DNA from: Haemophilus_D parainfluenzae_AD
Lineage (GTDB): Bacteria > Pseudomonadota > Gammaproteobacteria > Enterobacterales > Pasteurellaceae
Reading direction: 5' to 3' (one strand)
DNA length: 64,000 nucleotides
Assembly (NCBI RefSeq): GCF_001679325.1
Contig: NZ_LZMX01000002.1
The notes under the pieces are model-generated. The model ran no database searches. It was given only the letters and a program-made list of their open reading frames with translations, and was not told the origin of the DNA. This document shows, piece by piece, positions 54,212 to 63,016 of this stretch (the first letter of the stretch is position 1; the number at the start of each line of letters is the position of its first letter). The position numbers and the translations under genes are program-made.

Positions 54212-54496
54212 ATCGGATGGGGTTTCTTTTACAAATTGTTCCCATAATTGGGGCAACAATCGCCCTATAGTGATACAAATTGTACGAATCGGTTCTTCCA
54301 TTGCTGGGTAGGCAATGTAAGTTAATTCTGACAGATTTACGGATGACACATAAATTTGTCCTAAAGCTTTAATTTTTAATTGGCAATCAGGATAAATTTC
54401 AGCCACTTTATTTTGAGAAAAACGAATAAACTTTTCTAAATAGCTTTTAGAATAACCAGTTAAAAATTTAGAGCTAAAAGATAATGAAATTATCAT
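54182..54496 (-). CDS. Uncharacterised 104-aa protein between nrdA and nrdB (possible DinI-like)
   Basis: A 104-residue protein (MIISLSFSSKFLTG...) starting 17 bases after the nrdA stop with AAGGAT upstream, so it is translated from the nrdA-nrdB message. Its core has a helix (LEKFIRFSQNKVAEIYPD), strands (QLKIKALGQIYVSSV) and a C-terminal helix (TICITIGRLLPQLWEQFV). That is reminiscent of the small DinI fold but not a secure match. The last ten residues or so (DSASVHACAK) are encoded by a hairpin repeat and look like a secondary extension. Function unknown; the place between ribonucleotide reductase subunits hints at a role in that complex or in DNA damage response. Confidence 0.65.
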   Translation of the reverse strand: MIISLSFSSKFLTGYSKSYLEKFIRFSQNKVAEIYPDCQLKIKALGQIYVSSVNLSELTYIAYPAMEEPIRTICITIGRLLPQLWEQFVKETPSDSASVHACAK

Positions 54497-54513
54497 GTTA
54501 TATATCCTTAAAA

Positions 54514-56784
54514 CTAAATCTTACATGCCCCACCTGCACAGCCGTCATCTAAATCTTCTTGGCTGTCTTCGGCACCGTCACGAGTGTTTTGATAGTAGAG
54601 GGTTTTTAAGCCGTATTTGTAAGCGGTTAAAAGATCTTTTAACAACACTTTCATCGGTACTTTGCCGTCTTCAAAACGTTTCGGATCGTAGTTGGTGTTG
54701 GCGGAGATGGCTTGGTCTACGAATTTTTGCATGATGCCGACCAAGTGCAAGTAGCCGTCGTTGCCTGGGATGTCCCAAAGCAATTCATAGTTTTCACCGA
54801 GGTTTTCATAATCCGGCACCACTTGTTTTAAAATACCATCTTTCGAAGCTTTAACGCTCACGTGGCCGCGTGGTGGTTCGATACCGTTGGTGGCGTTGGA
54901 AATCTGAGAAGAGGTTTCCGACGGCATTAAGGCGGTGAGGGTAGAGTTGCGCAAGCCGAATTCTTTAATGTCACGGCGTAGGCTTTCCCAGTCGTAATGT
55001 AACGGCTCGGAAGTTAAGCTATCGATGTCTTTTTTGTATGTATCGATCGGTAAAATGCCTTGCGCGTAAGTGGTTTCGTGGAAATATTCACACGCGCCTT
55101 GTTCTTTCGCCAAGTTCATGGAGGCTTTCAATAAGTAATATTGAATGGCTTCGAAAGTACGGTGGGTTAAATCGTTGGCGCTGCCGTCAGAATAACGCAC
55201 GCCGTGTTTCGCCAAGTAGTACGCGTAGTTTATGACACCGATACCTAAAGAACGACGGGCAAGGGAACTGCGTTTTGCCGCTGCTACCGGATAATCTTGG
55301 TAATCCAACAAGGCATCTAAAGCACGCACGGCAAGATCCGCCAGATTGTCTAGTTCGTCTAAGTTGTCCAATTTGCCCAAGTTAAAGGCGGAAAGGGTAC
55401 AAAGGGCGATTTCGCCTTCTTCATCATTAATATTATTTAATGGTTTGGTTGGTAAGGCGATTTCCAAGCATAGGTTTGATTGACGCACTGGTGCGACTTT
55501 TGGATCAAACGGTGAGTGGGTGTTGCAGTGATCCACGTTGTGAATGTAAATACGACCGGTGGACGCACGTTCTTGCATTAATAAAGAGAACAATTCCACG
55601 GCTTTCACGGTACGTTTACGAATGGACGGATCCTGTTCGTATTGGACGTAAAGTTCTTCAAACTTGTCTTGATCCGCAAAGAATGCTTCATAAAGTCCTG
55701 GTACGTCGGACGGGCTGAATAGGGTAATGTCGCCGCCTTTGATTAAGCGTTGATACATTAATTTGTTCAGTTGTACGCCGTAGTCCATGTGACGCACGCG
55801 GTTATCTTCCACACCACGATTGTTTTTCAACACTAGAAGACTTTCGACTTCCAAGTGCCAAATCGGATAATACACGGTTGCCGCACCGCCACGCACGCCA
55901 CCTTGAGAACAGGATTTCACGGCAGTTTGGAAATATTTATAGAACGGAATACAACCGGTATGGAACGCTTCACCGCCACGAATTGGGCTGCCTAGCGCAC
56001 GAATCGCACCGGCGTTTACACCAATACCGGCGCGTTGAGAAACGTATTTCACGATGGCAGAGGCGGTGGCGTTAATGGAATCCAAGCTATCACCACATTC
56101 AATCAACACGCAAGAGCTGAATTGACGGGTTGGGGTACGCACGCCCGCCATGATCGGAGTTGGCAAGGAAATTTTGAAGGTGGAAGTCGCATCGTAGAAA
56201 CGACGAACATAATCCAAACGGGTTTCTTGCGGATATTTGGAGAATAGACTTGCTGCTACTAATAAATAGAGGAATTGTGCGGATTCGTAGATCTCACCAG
56301 TTACGCGATTTTGAACTAAATATTTGCCTTCTAATTGTTTTACTGCTGCATAAGAAAAGGTCATATCGCGCCAATGGTCGATAAAACCGTCCATTTCGTC
56401 CCATTCTTCACGGGTGTAATCATCTAATAGGGCGTGATCGTATTTGCCCATGCGCACAAGTTTTTTCACATGATCGTATAAACGTGGCGGATCGAAATGA
56501 CCGTAGGCTTTTTTACGTAAATGGAACACCGCAAGGCGCGCAGCAAGATATTGATAATCAGGCGTATCTTTGCTGATTAAGTCCGCAGCCGCTTTGATAA
56601 TGGTCTCGTGAATATCGGAGGTACGAATACCTTCATAAAACTGAATGTGTGAACGTAATTCTACTTGCGACACGGACACATTTTCAAGTCCTTCTGCTGC
56701 CCAAGTGATTACACGGTGAATTTTATCAAGATTAATTGGTTCCAGTTTTCCGTCACGTTTTGTGACCATCAATGCCTTATTCAT
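54514..56784 (-). CDS. nrdA: Ribonucleoside-diphosphate reductase class Ia, alpha subunit
   Basis: The catalytic subunit reducing ribonucleoside diphosphates. The N-terminal ATP cone (VTKRDGKLEPINLDKIHRVI) binds the allosteric effectors. Active-site cysteines lie in RQFSSCVLIECGDSLDS and in RQSNLCLEIALPTKP. The C-terminal redox pair is GCAGGACKI. The start is ATG 56784 (MNKALMVTKRDG), giving 756 residues, close to E. coli (761). Thirty-three further in-frame codons upstream overlap the NrdR boxes and are not coding. Confidence 0.96.
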   Translation of the reverse strand: MNKALMVTKRDGKLEPINLDKIHRVITWAAEGLENVSVSQVELRSHIQFYEGIRTSDIHETIIKAAADLISKDTPDYQYLAARLAVFHLRKKAYGHFDPPRLYDHVKKLVRMGKYDHALLDDYTREEWDEMDGFIDHWRDMTFSYAAVKQLEGKYLVQNRVTGEIYESAQFLYLLVAASLFSKYPQETRLDYVRRFYDATSTFKISLPTPIMAGVRTPTRQFSSCVLIECGDSLDSINATASAIVKYVSQRAGIGVNAGAIRALGSPIRGGEAFHTGCIPFYKYFQTAVKSCSQGGVRGGAATVYYPIWHLEVESLLVLKNNRGVEDNRVRHMDYGVQLNKLMYQRLIKGGDITLFSPSDVPGLYEAFFADQDKFEELYVQYEQDPSIRKRTVKAVELFSLLMQERASTGRIYIHNVDHCNTHSPFDPKVAPVRQSNLCLEIALPTKPLNNINDEEGEIALCTLSAFNLGKLDNLDELDNLADLAVRALDALLDYQDYPVAAAKRSSLARRSLGIGVINYAYYLAKHGVRYSDGSANDLTHRTFEAIQYYLLKASMNLAKEQGACEYFHETTYAQGILPIDTYKKDIDSLTSEPLHYDWESLRRDIKEFGLRNSTLTALMPSETSSQISNATNGIEPPRGHVSVKASKDGILKQVVPDYENLGENYELLWDIPGNDGYLHLVGIMQKFVDQAISANTNYDPKRFEDGKVPMKVLLKDLLTAYKYGLKTLYYQNTRDGAEDSQEDLDDGCAGGACKI

Positions 56785-56819
56785 GGAAGATAAACCTGTT
56801 AGAGTAATGATTGAAAAAA

Positions 56820-56866
56820 ACACAATATATTGTGTCATAAATTTAATGTCGCACAAGATAGAGTGT
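56820..56866 (-). promoter_or_regulatory. Two NrdR boxes upstream of nrdA
   Basis: ACACAATATATTGTGT (56820-56835) is a perfect 16-base palindrome matching the NrdR consensus. A second, weaker box GCACAAGATAGAGTGT lies at 56851-56866. They begin 31 bases apart, three helical turns, which is the standard arrangement for the ATP-cone repressor NrdR. Confidence 0.85.
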
Positions 56867-56893
56867 TTTGACATTGAATTCAAGTAGTAAATT

Positions 56894-56949
56894 TTTTGTC
56901 AAAATTATTGACAAAATATAAGTTATTTAAAATAAATAACTTTTTTTTT
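56894..56949. repeat. AT-rich dyads further upstream of nrdA
   Basis: TTTTGTCA (56894-56901) pairs with TGACAAAA (56909-56916). AAGTTATTT (56920-56928) pairs with AAATAACTT (56934-56942) and runs into nine T (56941-56949). The first dyad offers a TTGACA on each strand, so it may hold the nrdA -35. Confidence 0.55.
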
Positions 56950-57000
56950 GAATGGTGTTTTTTTAAACAAAATCTTTTTCGTAAAATCTTGTAAAGAAAA

Positions 57001-57038
57001 AAGTGCGGTCAAAAACGAGATGATTTTTGACCGCACTT
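57001..57038 (-). terminator. Uptake-sequence stem-loop after dolP
   Basis: AAGTGCGGTCAAAAA (57001-57015) and its exact complement (57024-57038) over an 8-base loop. It ends the lpoA-yraN-diaA-dolP unit before the nrdA promoter. Confidence 0.75.
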
Positions 57039-57056
57039 CAACGTTCGAAAATTTAA

Positions 57057-57638
57057 TTAATTCAAGTATTTAAATACTTTGACGACTTTTTGAACACCAG
57101 AAACTTTACTTGCAATTTCTGCGGCTGAGTTACCTTGTGATTGAGTAACGTTTCCAAGTAAGAATACTTCACCATTTTCAGTGATCACTTTTACATCCGT
57201 TGCTTTTACATTGTCACCAACAAAAAGCTTCGATTTAATTTGTGTGGTAATCCAGCTGTCTTTGGTAATTTGACCAAAGTTAATTTTATTGCCTACGCGT
57301 AATTCGTTATAAACATCACTTACACCTTCTACGCCTTTTGCAAGGCTGGTTGCAGTTTCTTTTACACTTTCATTCGGAACTTGACCAATTAATAATACGC
57401 GACCACTATAGGAAACGGCATGTACACGACCTTCAGATTTAATCTGTGCATCTTTATCTAATGCATTTTCGACTTTTACTTCTAATGTTTCATCATCGAC
57501 TTGCGTCCCCATTGTGCGAGGATCTGTTGCAATTTTTGCTCCCGCAGCGGCGCCACCTAGTACAGCAGCCACACAGCCTTGTAACATAATGGATGCCCCG
57601 AGCACGAAAGCTAATTTTTTTAATGGGGTTAATTTCAT
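57057..57638 (-). CDS. dolP: BON-domain outer-membrane lipoprotein DolP (YraP)
   Basis: A 193-residue lipoprotein: start MKLTPLKKLAFVLGASIM, lipobox LQGC, then two BON domains (about 50-115, 125-193) of the OsmY type that bind anionic phospholipids. E. coli DolP supports outer-membrane integrity at division sites. AAGGAG lies 7 bases before the ATG at 57638, which decides against the upstream in-frame start. It follows diaA in the order conserved across Gammaproteobacteria. Confidence 0.9.
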   Translation of the reverse strand: MKLTPLKKLAFVLGASIMLQGCVAAVLGGAAAGAKIATDPRTMGTQVDDETLEVKVENALDKDAQIKSEGRVHAVSYSGRVLLIGQVPNESVKETATSLAKGVEGVSDVYNELRVGNKINFGQITKDSWITTQIKSKLFVGDNVKATDVKVITENGEVFLLGNVTQSQGNSAAEIASKVSGVQKVVKVFKYLN

Positions 57639-57721
57639 TATTAATCTCCTTTTCATAAATGAGTGAGTCAACTATTAGTCAATTAATTTTAGAAATAGTT
57701 TGGTTGGAAAATCCTTTAATG

Positions 57722-58306
57722 TCAAGCTCTTGGGAAAAGTGTGCTATCAACAAGCTCACAAAGTGCATTAATGACGAATAAATGATTTTCTAAGATACGC
57801 GCTTCTTTGGTGGCAGGAATAGAGATTTCTAGATCCGCTTCAGCTAACACACCTTGAATCGCATCATTGTTTGCACCGGTTAAGGCAATGACCTGAATTT
57901 CTTTGTTGACGGCATTAGCAATCGTATTTAGCACTGCTTTTTCTGTTCCAAGAGGCGCAAAGGCTATCAATAAATCGCCAGGTTTTGCGATAGCGTTAAA
58001 TTGATGTTGATACAGTTGATCGATAGGTTGATCAAAAACCAGTGAAGAACCGACCGCACTTTCAAGGTTAAGATTTACGGATGGTAGACTAGGGCGCTCA
58101 AAATCGTAACGATTAAGCAAGTTTGATACTAAAAATTGGGCATTTGCGTAAGAGCGAGCGACGCCACAGGCAATCACTTTATGACCACTTAACAAACATT
58201 GCATCACCATTTGTGTGGCAGTGGCAATATTTTCTGATAATAAACTTGAAGCAGAGATTTGAATCTGAATACTTTCGCTATAAATATCTTTAACTTTTTG
58301 TAACAT
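57722..58306 (-). CDS. diaA: DnaA initiator-associating protein DiaA (SIS domain)
   Basis: A 194-residue SIS-domain protein of the GmhA/DiaA type, which in E. coli binds DnaA and stimulates its assembly at oriC. The SIS core shows VIACGVARSYANAQFLVSNL and LLIAFAPLGTEKAVLNTI. The C-terminal helix is ENHLFVINALCELVD. The context between yraN and dolP, as in E. coli, favours DiaA over phosphoheptose isomerase GmhA, which it otherwise resembles. The ribosome binding site is weak. Confidence 0.87.
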   Translation of the reverse strand: MLQKVKDIYSESIQIQISASSLLSENIATATQMVMQCLLSGHKVIACGVARSYANAQFLVSNLLNRYDFERPSLPSVNLNLESAVGSSLVFDQPIDQLYQHQFNAIAKPGDLLIAFAPLGTEKAVLNTIANAVNKEIQVIALTGANNDAIQGVLAEADLEISIPATKEARILENHLFVINALCELVDSTLFPRA

Positions 58307-58318
58307 AATCGGAAAAGG

Positions 58319-58678
58319 TTAATCGAGAAAATTAGGAATCCATTGGATATCACTGGCGGTTTTTCCAAAGGCGATAAGATCAAAACGACAATCTGCATCT
58401 TCGAGGCTTAGGTTGCGTTTAGCAAGCCATAAATTTGCGGCATTCAGCCATTTTTGTTGCTTTTGCCAATCCACACTTTCAACGGCGGATCCAAATGCTG
58501 AGCTGGAGCGTTGACGAACTTCAACAAACACAATAGTTTGTCCGTCTTGCATAACGAGATCTAATTCACCGCATTTGAAATGTTGATTCGCCGCGATGAA
58601 TTTGAGACCTTTAGACTCTAAGAAAAGGCGGGCTTGATATTCAAAGCCCGCCCCTTGTTGACGTTTTAATGAAAACAT
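58319..58678 (-). CDS. yraN: YraN family protein (UPF0102, predicted endonuclease fold)
   Basis: A 119-residue protein with a restriction-endonuclease-like fold: GAGFEYQARLFLESKGL, then HFKCGELDLVMQDGQTIVFVEVRQRSSS, in which the E-x-D-x-V and EVR residues match the nuclease active-site pattern. Function is not established. It starts 3 bases after the lpoA stop. Confidence 0.9.
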   Translation of the reverse strand: MFSLKRQQGAGFEYQARLFLESKGLKFIAANQHFKCGELDLVMQDGQTIVFVEVRQRSSSAFGSAVESVDWQKQQKWLNAANLWLAKRNLSLEDADCRFDLIAFGKTASDIQWIPNFLD

Positions 58679-58681
58679 GGA

Positions 58682-60403
58682 TTAGTTCGCAACCGCTACC
58701 ACGTTACCATCTTGTACTTGATACCATGTCATATCGCGATCCACATCACAGTTTGAATCCGCGCTAAGCTGACCGGTTAAACCGCTTAAGGTGTAACCTG
58801 GTACTTGGCGTAATTCATTAAAGTGGTTGATGAGCAACCAAGCATCAGCACCCATTGCATATAAACGCATTAATTGGAATTCACCACCGGTTGAGCCTGC
58901 CACTTTTTGATATTGTGAAGAATCGTTTTGTTTAAAGAATGGAATATCACTAAATTGGACGCCATTCATTTTCGCATAGTATTCTGGTGTATTGCTTGCT
59001 GCGTTAGAACGAGAGCTTGCATAAATACGGACATTCGGATTGCTGGTATCTAAATAACCTTTGATTTCAGCCAATTCATCTGGTGAAGAGATGACATAAA
59101 GTGCACTTGTATCTTGCGGCGCACCTTGGAAGAAGTAGGTAATATCAGCCGGTAAGTTATAGTAGCGAATATTCGCATCGGTACCCGCTAAACGTTGCCA
59201 ACGTACGTTGAACGCATTACCAACACGTTGTCCTAAATCATTTTGCGGCATTGCAACGATTGGATTGCGAATACCATCTTTCCACATTTTGTTCGCCGCA
59301 GACTCTGCTTCATCTTCTGGAGATAAACCGTAATAACAGACTTGGTTAATTGCTTGAGTATTTGCTGTTGCGTTTAATGTGAGCACGTCCATGCCTTGTA
59401 CTGCACTTGGATTCGCAATGATGGCATCAACGTTTTGTTTAAGTAATGGACCTACTAACGCTTTAATACCCGATGCTTTTGCCTGTGCAATAATGTCATT
59501 AATCGGGGTGGTCGATGAGTCAAACACTTGTACTGGAATGGTTGAGTCACCTTTTGCATCATTGAAACCTGATTGAATCGTTGTACCTAAGATTTGGCCA
59601 TCGCCGCTTAAAGGTAAAACTAAACCAATTTGAGCTAAATTCGTTTGTTGGAAATTCAGCAAGCTTTCTAGCTCTTTAGGGAAAAAGGTTGCCGCAACGT
59701 GATTTGGGTAAGCTGATTTCCAGCTTTGTAATGCTTGGCTTAATTGTACCGGCTGACGGATGTTGTCATTATAAGCTTTAATTAGGGTGAGCCAACCGCC
59801 TAATGCCACGCTACCTTCATCAGAGGCATTATTGATGACAGCAGTATTCGCAGAACGGAGTAACGACCACGTTTTATCAACATTATCTTTACGACGTTGC
59901 ATGTCTGTTAAGCTCTCATCCATTTTAATACGCGCTTTCACCGCTTCAATCACATCTTTACGATTTTCTGCTGTTTGAGCAAAGGTTTCGTAATAACGAG
60001 ATTTTTGTGATGGACTTAATTTAGTCAGATCGAGTGCACGCAATTTACCTTCAGCAACATCATTATTGCCTTTTGCTGCGGCGATGTGGGCTTCAATTAA
60101 CGTACGATCTAATTGTTGTGCTTCGTTTAAGTCAACTAACTCCGTTAATAGCTCTTCCGCTTGGGGTACTTTATTTTCAGAAATTAATACACGCGCCGCT
60201 AAGAGTTTGTAAGTTTGTTGATCTTCTTTATCCTGTGTTTGCCCTAATTTGTTCATATAAAATTCAGAGCTCGCATTGGCATCACGCTGTAATGTTTGGG
60301 TAAAGCTGCTGCCAAATAAGTTAGAACAACCTGCTAACGCAACAGACAATAAAATCGGCATTAAACGTTTTTTAAAACGACCACCTTGTAATAGAATAGA
60401 CAT
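58682..60403 (-). CDS. lpoA: Penicillin-binding protein activator LpoA
   Basis: An outer-membrane lipoprotein that activates the peptidoglycan synthase PBP1a. It has a basic N-terminus and signal (FKKRLMPILLSVALAGC, lipid Cys26). A TPR-like helical domain occupies about residues 40-250 and a periplasmic-binding-protein-like C-terminal domain about 255-573 (IGLVLPLSGDGQILGTTIQSGFNDA). Length is 573 residues, as I recall for H. influenzae LpoA. It is divergent from rsmI and heads the lpoA-yraN-diaA-dolP operon. Confidence 0.94.
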   Translation of the reverse strand: MSILLQGGRFKKRLMPILLSVALAGCSNLFGSSFTQTLQRDANASSEFYMNKLGQTQDKEDQQTYKLLAARVLISENKVPQAEELLTELVDLNEAQQLDRTLIEAHIAAAKGNNDVAEGKLRALDLTKLSPSQKSRYYETFAQTAENRKDVIEAVKARIKMDESLTDMQRRKDNVDKTWSLLRSANTAVINNASDEGSVALGGWLTLIKAYNDNIRQPVQLSQALQSWKSAYPNHVAATFFPKELESLLNFQQTNLAQIGLVLPLSGDGQILGTTIQSGFNDAKGDSTIPVQVFDSSTTPINDIIAQAKASGIKALVGPLLKQNVDAIIANPSAVQGMDVLTLNATANTQAINQVCYYGLSPEDEAESAANKMWKDGIRNPIVAMPQNDLGQRVGNAFNVRWQRLAGTDANIRYYNLPADITYFFQGAPQDTSALYVISSPDELAEIKGYLDTSNPNVRIYASSRSNAASNTPEYYAKMNGVQFSDIPFFKQNDSSQYQKVAGSTGGEFQLMRLYAMGADAWLLINHFNELRQVPGYTLSGLTGQLSADSNCDVDRDMTWYQVQDGNVVAVAN

Positions 60404-60472
60404 ATTCGCTCCATAATGAATAAATCAATAATGGGCGATCTTACTTATCTCACAATGTAAAAGCAAACAAAA

Positions 60473-61321
60473 ATGAATGATTTAACCGGAATTTTATATA
60501 TTGTCGCCACGCCAATCGGGAATTTACAAGATATTACACAACGTGCTTTAGAGACCTTTTCACAAGTGGATTTAATTGCCGCGGAAGACACGCGCCACAG
60601 TGGTTTATTGCTTAGTCATTATGGTATTAAAAAGCCTTTTTTCGCCTTGCATGATCACAATGAACAAGAAAAAGCTCATGTGTTGGTAGAAAAGCTAAAA
60701 CAAGGCATGAATATTGCATTAATTTCTGATGCGGGAACGCCTTTGATTAGCGATCCAGGTTTTCATTTAGTGCGTCAATGTCGTGAGGCAGGCATTAAAG
60801 TGGTGCCATTACCCGGTGCTTGTGCAGCAATTACGGCATTATGTGCATCGGGCATTGCGTCAGACCGTTTTTGCTTTGAAGGCTTTTTACCGGCCAAAAT
60901 CAAGGCGCGTAAAGATAAGTTAGAAAACGTTGCGGAAGAAGACCGCACTTTAATTTTCTATGAATCAACTCACCGCATTTTAGATACCCTTGCCGATATG
61001 CAAGATGTATTAGGTGGTGAACGCTATGTGGTACTTGCCCGTGAAATTACGAAAACGTGGGAAACTATTGCAGGGGATAAATTAAGTGCTCTTCGTCAAT
61101 GGTTAAGTGAAGATCCGAATCGCACGAAAGGTGAGATGGTGTTAATCGTGGAAGGCAAACCTAAATCAGAAGATAGCGAAGAATTTTCACCACAAGCAAT
61201 TAAAGCGCTCACGCTGATAGCCAAAGAACTCCCTTTAAAAAAAGCGGCAGCAATTGTGGCAGAACTTTATGGCTATAAGAAAAATGCCTTATACCAATTT
61301 GGATTGGATAATTTAGATTAG
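60473..61321 (+). CDS. rsmI: 16S rRNA (cytidine(1402)-2'-O)-methyltransferase RsmI
   Basis: Methylates the 2'-O of C1402 in the 16S rRNA decoding centre, using SAM. It belongs to the tetrapyrrole-methylase fold: LYIVATPIGNLQDITQRAL, EDTRHSGLLLSHYGI, ALISDAGTPLISDPGF and VVPLPGACAAITAL. Length (282 residues) is normal. It has no clear ribosome binding site. It is divergent from lpoA. Confidence 0.94.
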   Translation: MNDLTGILYIVATPIGNLQDITQRALETFSQVDLIAAEDTRHSGLLLSHYGIKKPFFALHDHNEQEKAHVLVEKLKQGMNIALISDAGTPLISDPGFHLVRQCREAGIKVVPLPGACAAITALCASGIASDRFCFEGFLPAKIKARKDKLENVAEEDRTLIFYESTHRILDTLADMQDVLGGERYVVLAREITKTWETIAGDKLSALRQWLSEDPNRTKGEMVLIVEGKPKSEDSEEFSPQAIKALTLIAKELPLKKAAAIVAELYGYKKNALYQFGLDNLD

Positions 61322-61332
61322 TCAAAAAACTA

Positions 61333-61372
61333 TTCCCCTCTTTAGTAAAGAGGGCTAGGGAAGATTTGGCAG
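61333..61372. repeat. Intergenic stem-loop element between rsmI and tldD
   Basis: CCCTCTTTA (61336-61344) and TAAAGAGGG (61346-61354) form a near-perfect palindrome flanked by TTCCC and GGGAAGATTTGG. It resembles a short intergenic repeat I recall from Pasteurellaceae genomes, but there is one copy here, so repeat status is inferred. Confidence 0.45.
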
Positions 61373-61401
61373 CATTAATTTTTATAAATTTCGGAGAACA
61401 A

Positions 61402-62850
61402 ATGTTAAAACAGGTTTCAGATACCTTACTTGTACCAAGCAATTTATCGCATCAATCATTGCTTAATATTTTTGACGTGATGTCGCATCGTCATATTGAT
61501 TATGCGGATCTTTATTTTCAATTAAGCCAAGATGAAAGCTGGGTATTAGAAGATAGTATTATTAAAGAAGGGGGCTTTCATATTGATCGCGGTGTTGGTG
61601 TGCGCGCCGTTTCTGGAGAGAAAACAGGCTTTGCGTATTCCGATCAAATTAACTTAGCCTCATTACAACAATGTGCCGAGGCCGTAAAAGGTATCGCACA
61701 AATTAAAGAAGGCAATTTAATTTCGCCTCAAGCATTTAATGCGGTGAATGCGGTTCAGCGTTATGCAGCGATTAACCCGTTAGAAAGTTTAAGTAAAGAG
61801 AAAAAGATTGAGTTATTACACCTTGTGGATCGTACAGCGCGAGCTGAAGATCCTCGAGTCACCCATGTTTCCGCAGCATTAAGTTCAATTTATGAAGAAG
61901 TGTTAGTGGTCGCAACAGATGGTACATTTGCTGCAGATATTCGCCCGCTTGTGCGTTTGTCTATTTCGGTTCTCGTGGAAGAAGATGGTAAACGTGAGCG
62001 GGGTAGTTGTGGTTCAGGTGGACGCTTTGGCTTAGATTGGTTCTTCGAAGTGGTAAATGGGGATATTCGTGCCGTTAATTTTGCAAAAGAAGCGGTTCGT
62101 CAAGCTCTTGTGAATTTAAGTGCGGTCGCTGCACCGGCAGGATTAATGCCGGTAGTATTAGGAGCCGGTTGGCCGGGCGTATTGCTTCATGAAGCAGTGG
62201 GACATGGTTTAGAAGGGGATTTCAACCGCAAAGAAAGTTCCTTATTTACGGGTAAAATTGGTGAGTTAGTCACTTCACCATTATGTACGATTGTGGATGA
62301 CGGTACATTACAAAACCGCCGTGGTTCTTTAACCATTGATGATGAAGGCGTGCCAAGTCAGTGTAACGTTTTAATCAAAGATGGGATTTTGCAAGGTTAC
62401 ATGCAAGATAAACTCAATGCACGATTAATGGGTGTGAAACCAACAGGAAATGGTCGTCGTGAATCTTATGCACATTTACCAATGCCACGAATGACGAATA
62501 CCTATATGTTAGCGGGGCAAAGCAAATTTGACGATTTAATCGCTTCTGTGGATCGCGGTATTTATGCACCGCACTTTGGTGGTGGGCAAGTGGATATTAC
62601 CTCAGGTAAATTTGTGTTCTCAACTTCTGAAGCTTATCTGATCGAAAAAGGTAAAATCACGAAACCGGTTAAAGGCGCAACGTTAATCGGTAGCGGTATT
62701 GATGTCATGCAAAAAGTCTCTATGGTCGCTGATAAAACAGACTTAGATCTTGGAATTGGTGTTTGTGGCAAAGATGGCCAAAGCGTGCCGGTCGGTGTTG
62801 GTCAGCCCGCCTTGAAAATTGATGAAATTACCGTAGGTGGTACAAATTAA
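61402..62850 (+). CDS. tldD: Metalloprotease TldD
   Basis: Zinc metallopeptidase subunit of TldD/TldE, which in E. coli matures peptide antibiotics and degrades CcdA. The active-site motif is HEAVGHGLEGD. A C-terminal cysteine region (GVCGKDGQSVPVGVGQPALK) supplies a further ligand. The start is ATG 61402 (MLKQVSDTLL), with GGAGA 5 bases upstream, giving 482 residues. The in-frame TTG at 61366 lies in the stem-loop region and is rejected. The partner TldE (PmbA) is not in the window. Confidence 0.93.
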   Translation: MLKQVSDTLLVPSNLSHQSLLNIFDVMSHRHIDYADLYFQLSQDESWVLEDSIIKEGGFHIDRGVGVRAVSGEKTGFAYSDQINLASLQQCAEAVKGIAQIKEGNLISPQAFNAVNAVQRYAAINPLESLSKEKKIELLHLVDRTARAEDPRVTHVSAALSSIYEEVLVVATDGTFAADIRPLVRLSISVLVEEDGKRERGSCGSGGRFGLDWFFEVVNGDIRAVNFAKEAVRQALVNLSAVAAPAGLMPVVLGAGWPGVLLHEAVGHGLEGDFNRKESSLFTGKIGELVTSPLCTIVDDGTLQNRRGSLTIDDEGVPSQCNVLIKDGILQGYMQDKLNARLMGVKPTGNGRRESYAHLPMPRMTNTYMLAGQSKFDDLIASVDRGIYAPHFGGGQVDITSGKFVFSTSEAYLIEKGKITKPVKGATLIGSGIDVMQKVSMVADKTDLDLGIGVCGKDGQSVPVGVGQPALKIDEITVGGTN

Positions 62851-62856
62851 GCATGC

Positions 62857-62886
62857 AGCCCGATAAATCATATCGGGCTTTTTTGT
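62857..62886 (+). terminator. Intrinsic terminator after tldD
   Basis: AGCCCGATA (62857-62865) pairs with TATCGGGCT (62871-62879), followed by a T-tract. Confidence 0.9.
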
Positions 62887-63000
62887 TCCTTTTATTTAAG
62901 TGCGGTCAGTTTTTTCGATATTTTTATTCATCGCTTTCTCAGGAATAATCATTGGGTTAAGTGAGCAATTCTGCATACGACATTTCCATATCAATACTTT

Positions 63001-63016
63001 TGTGATCCCTATCACA
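63001..63016. promoter_or_regulatory. CRP site upstream of pntA
   Basis: TGTGATCCCTATCACA is a perfect TGTGA-N6-TCACA palindrome, 142 bases before the pntA ATG. Confidence 0.7.

Noticed and set aside
56785..56883. N-terminal extension of NrdA
   Set aside because: The extra in-frame codons overlap the NrdR boxes and the promoter, and family alignment by eye begins at MNKALMVTKRDG.
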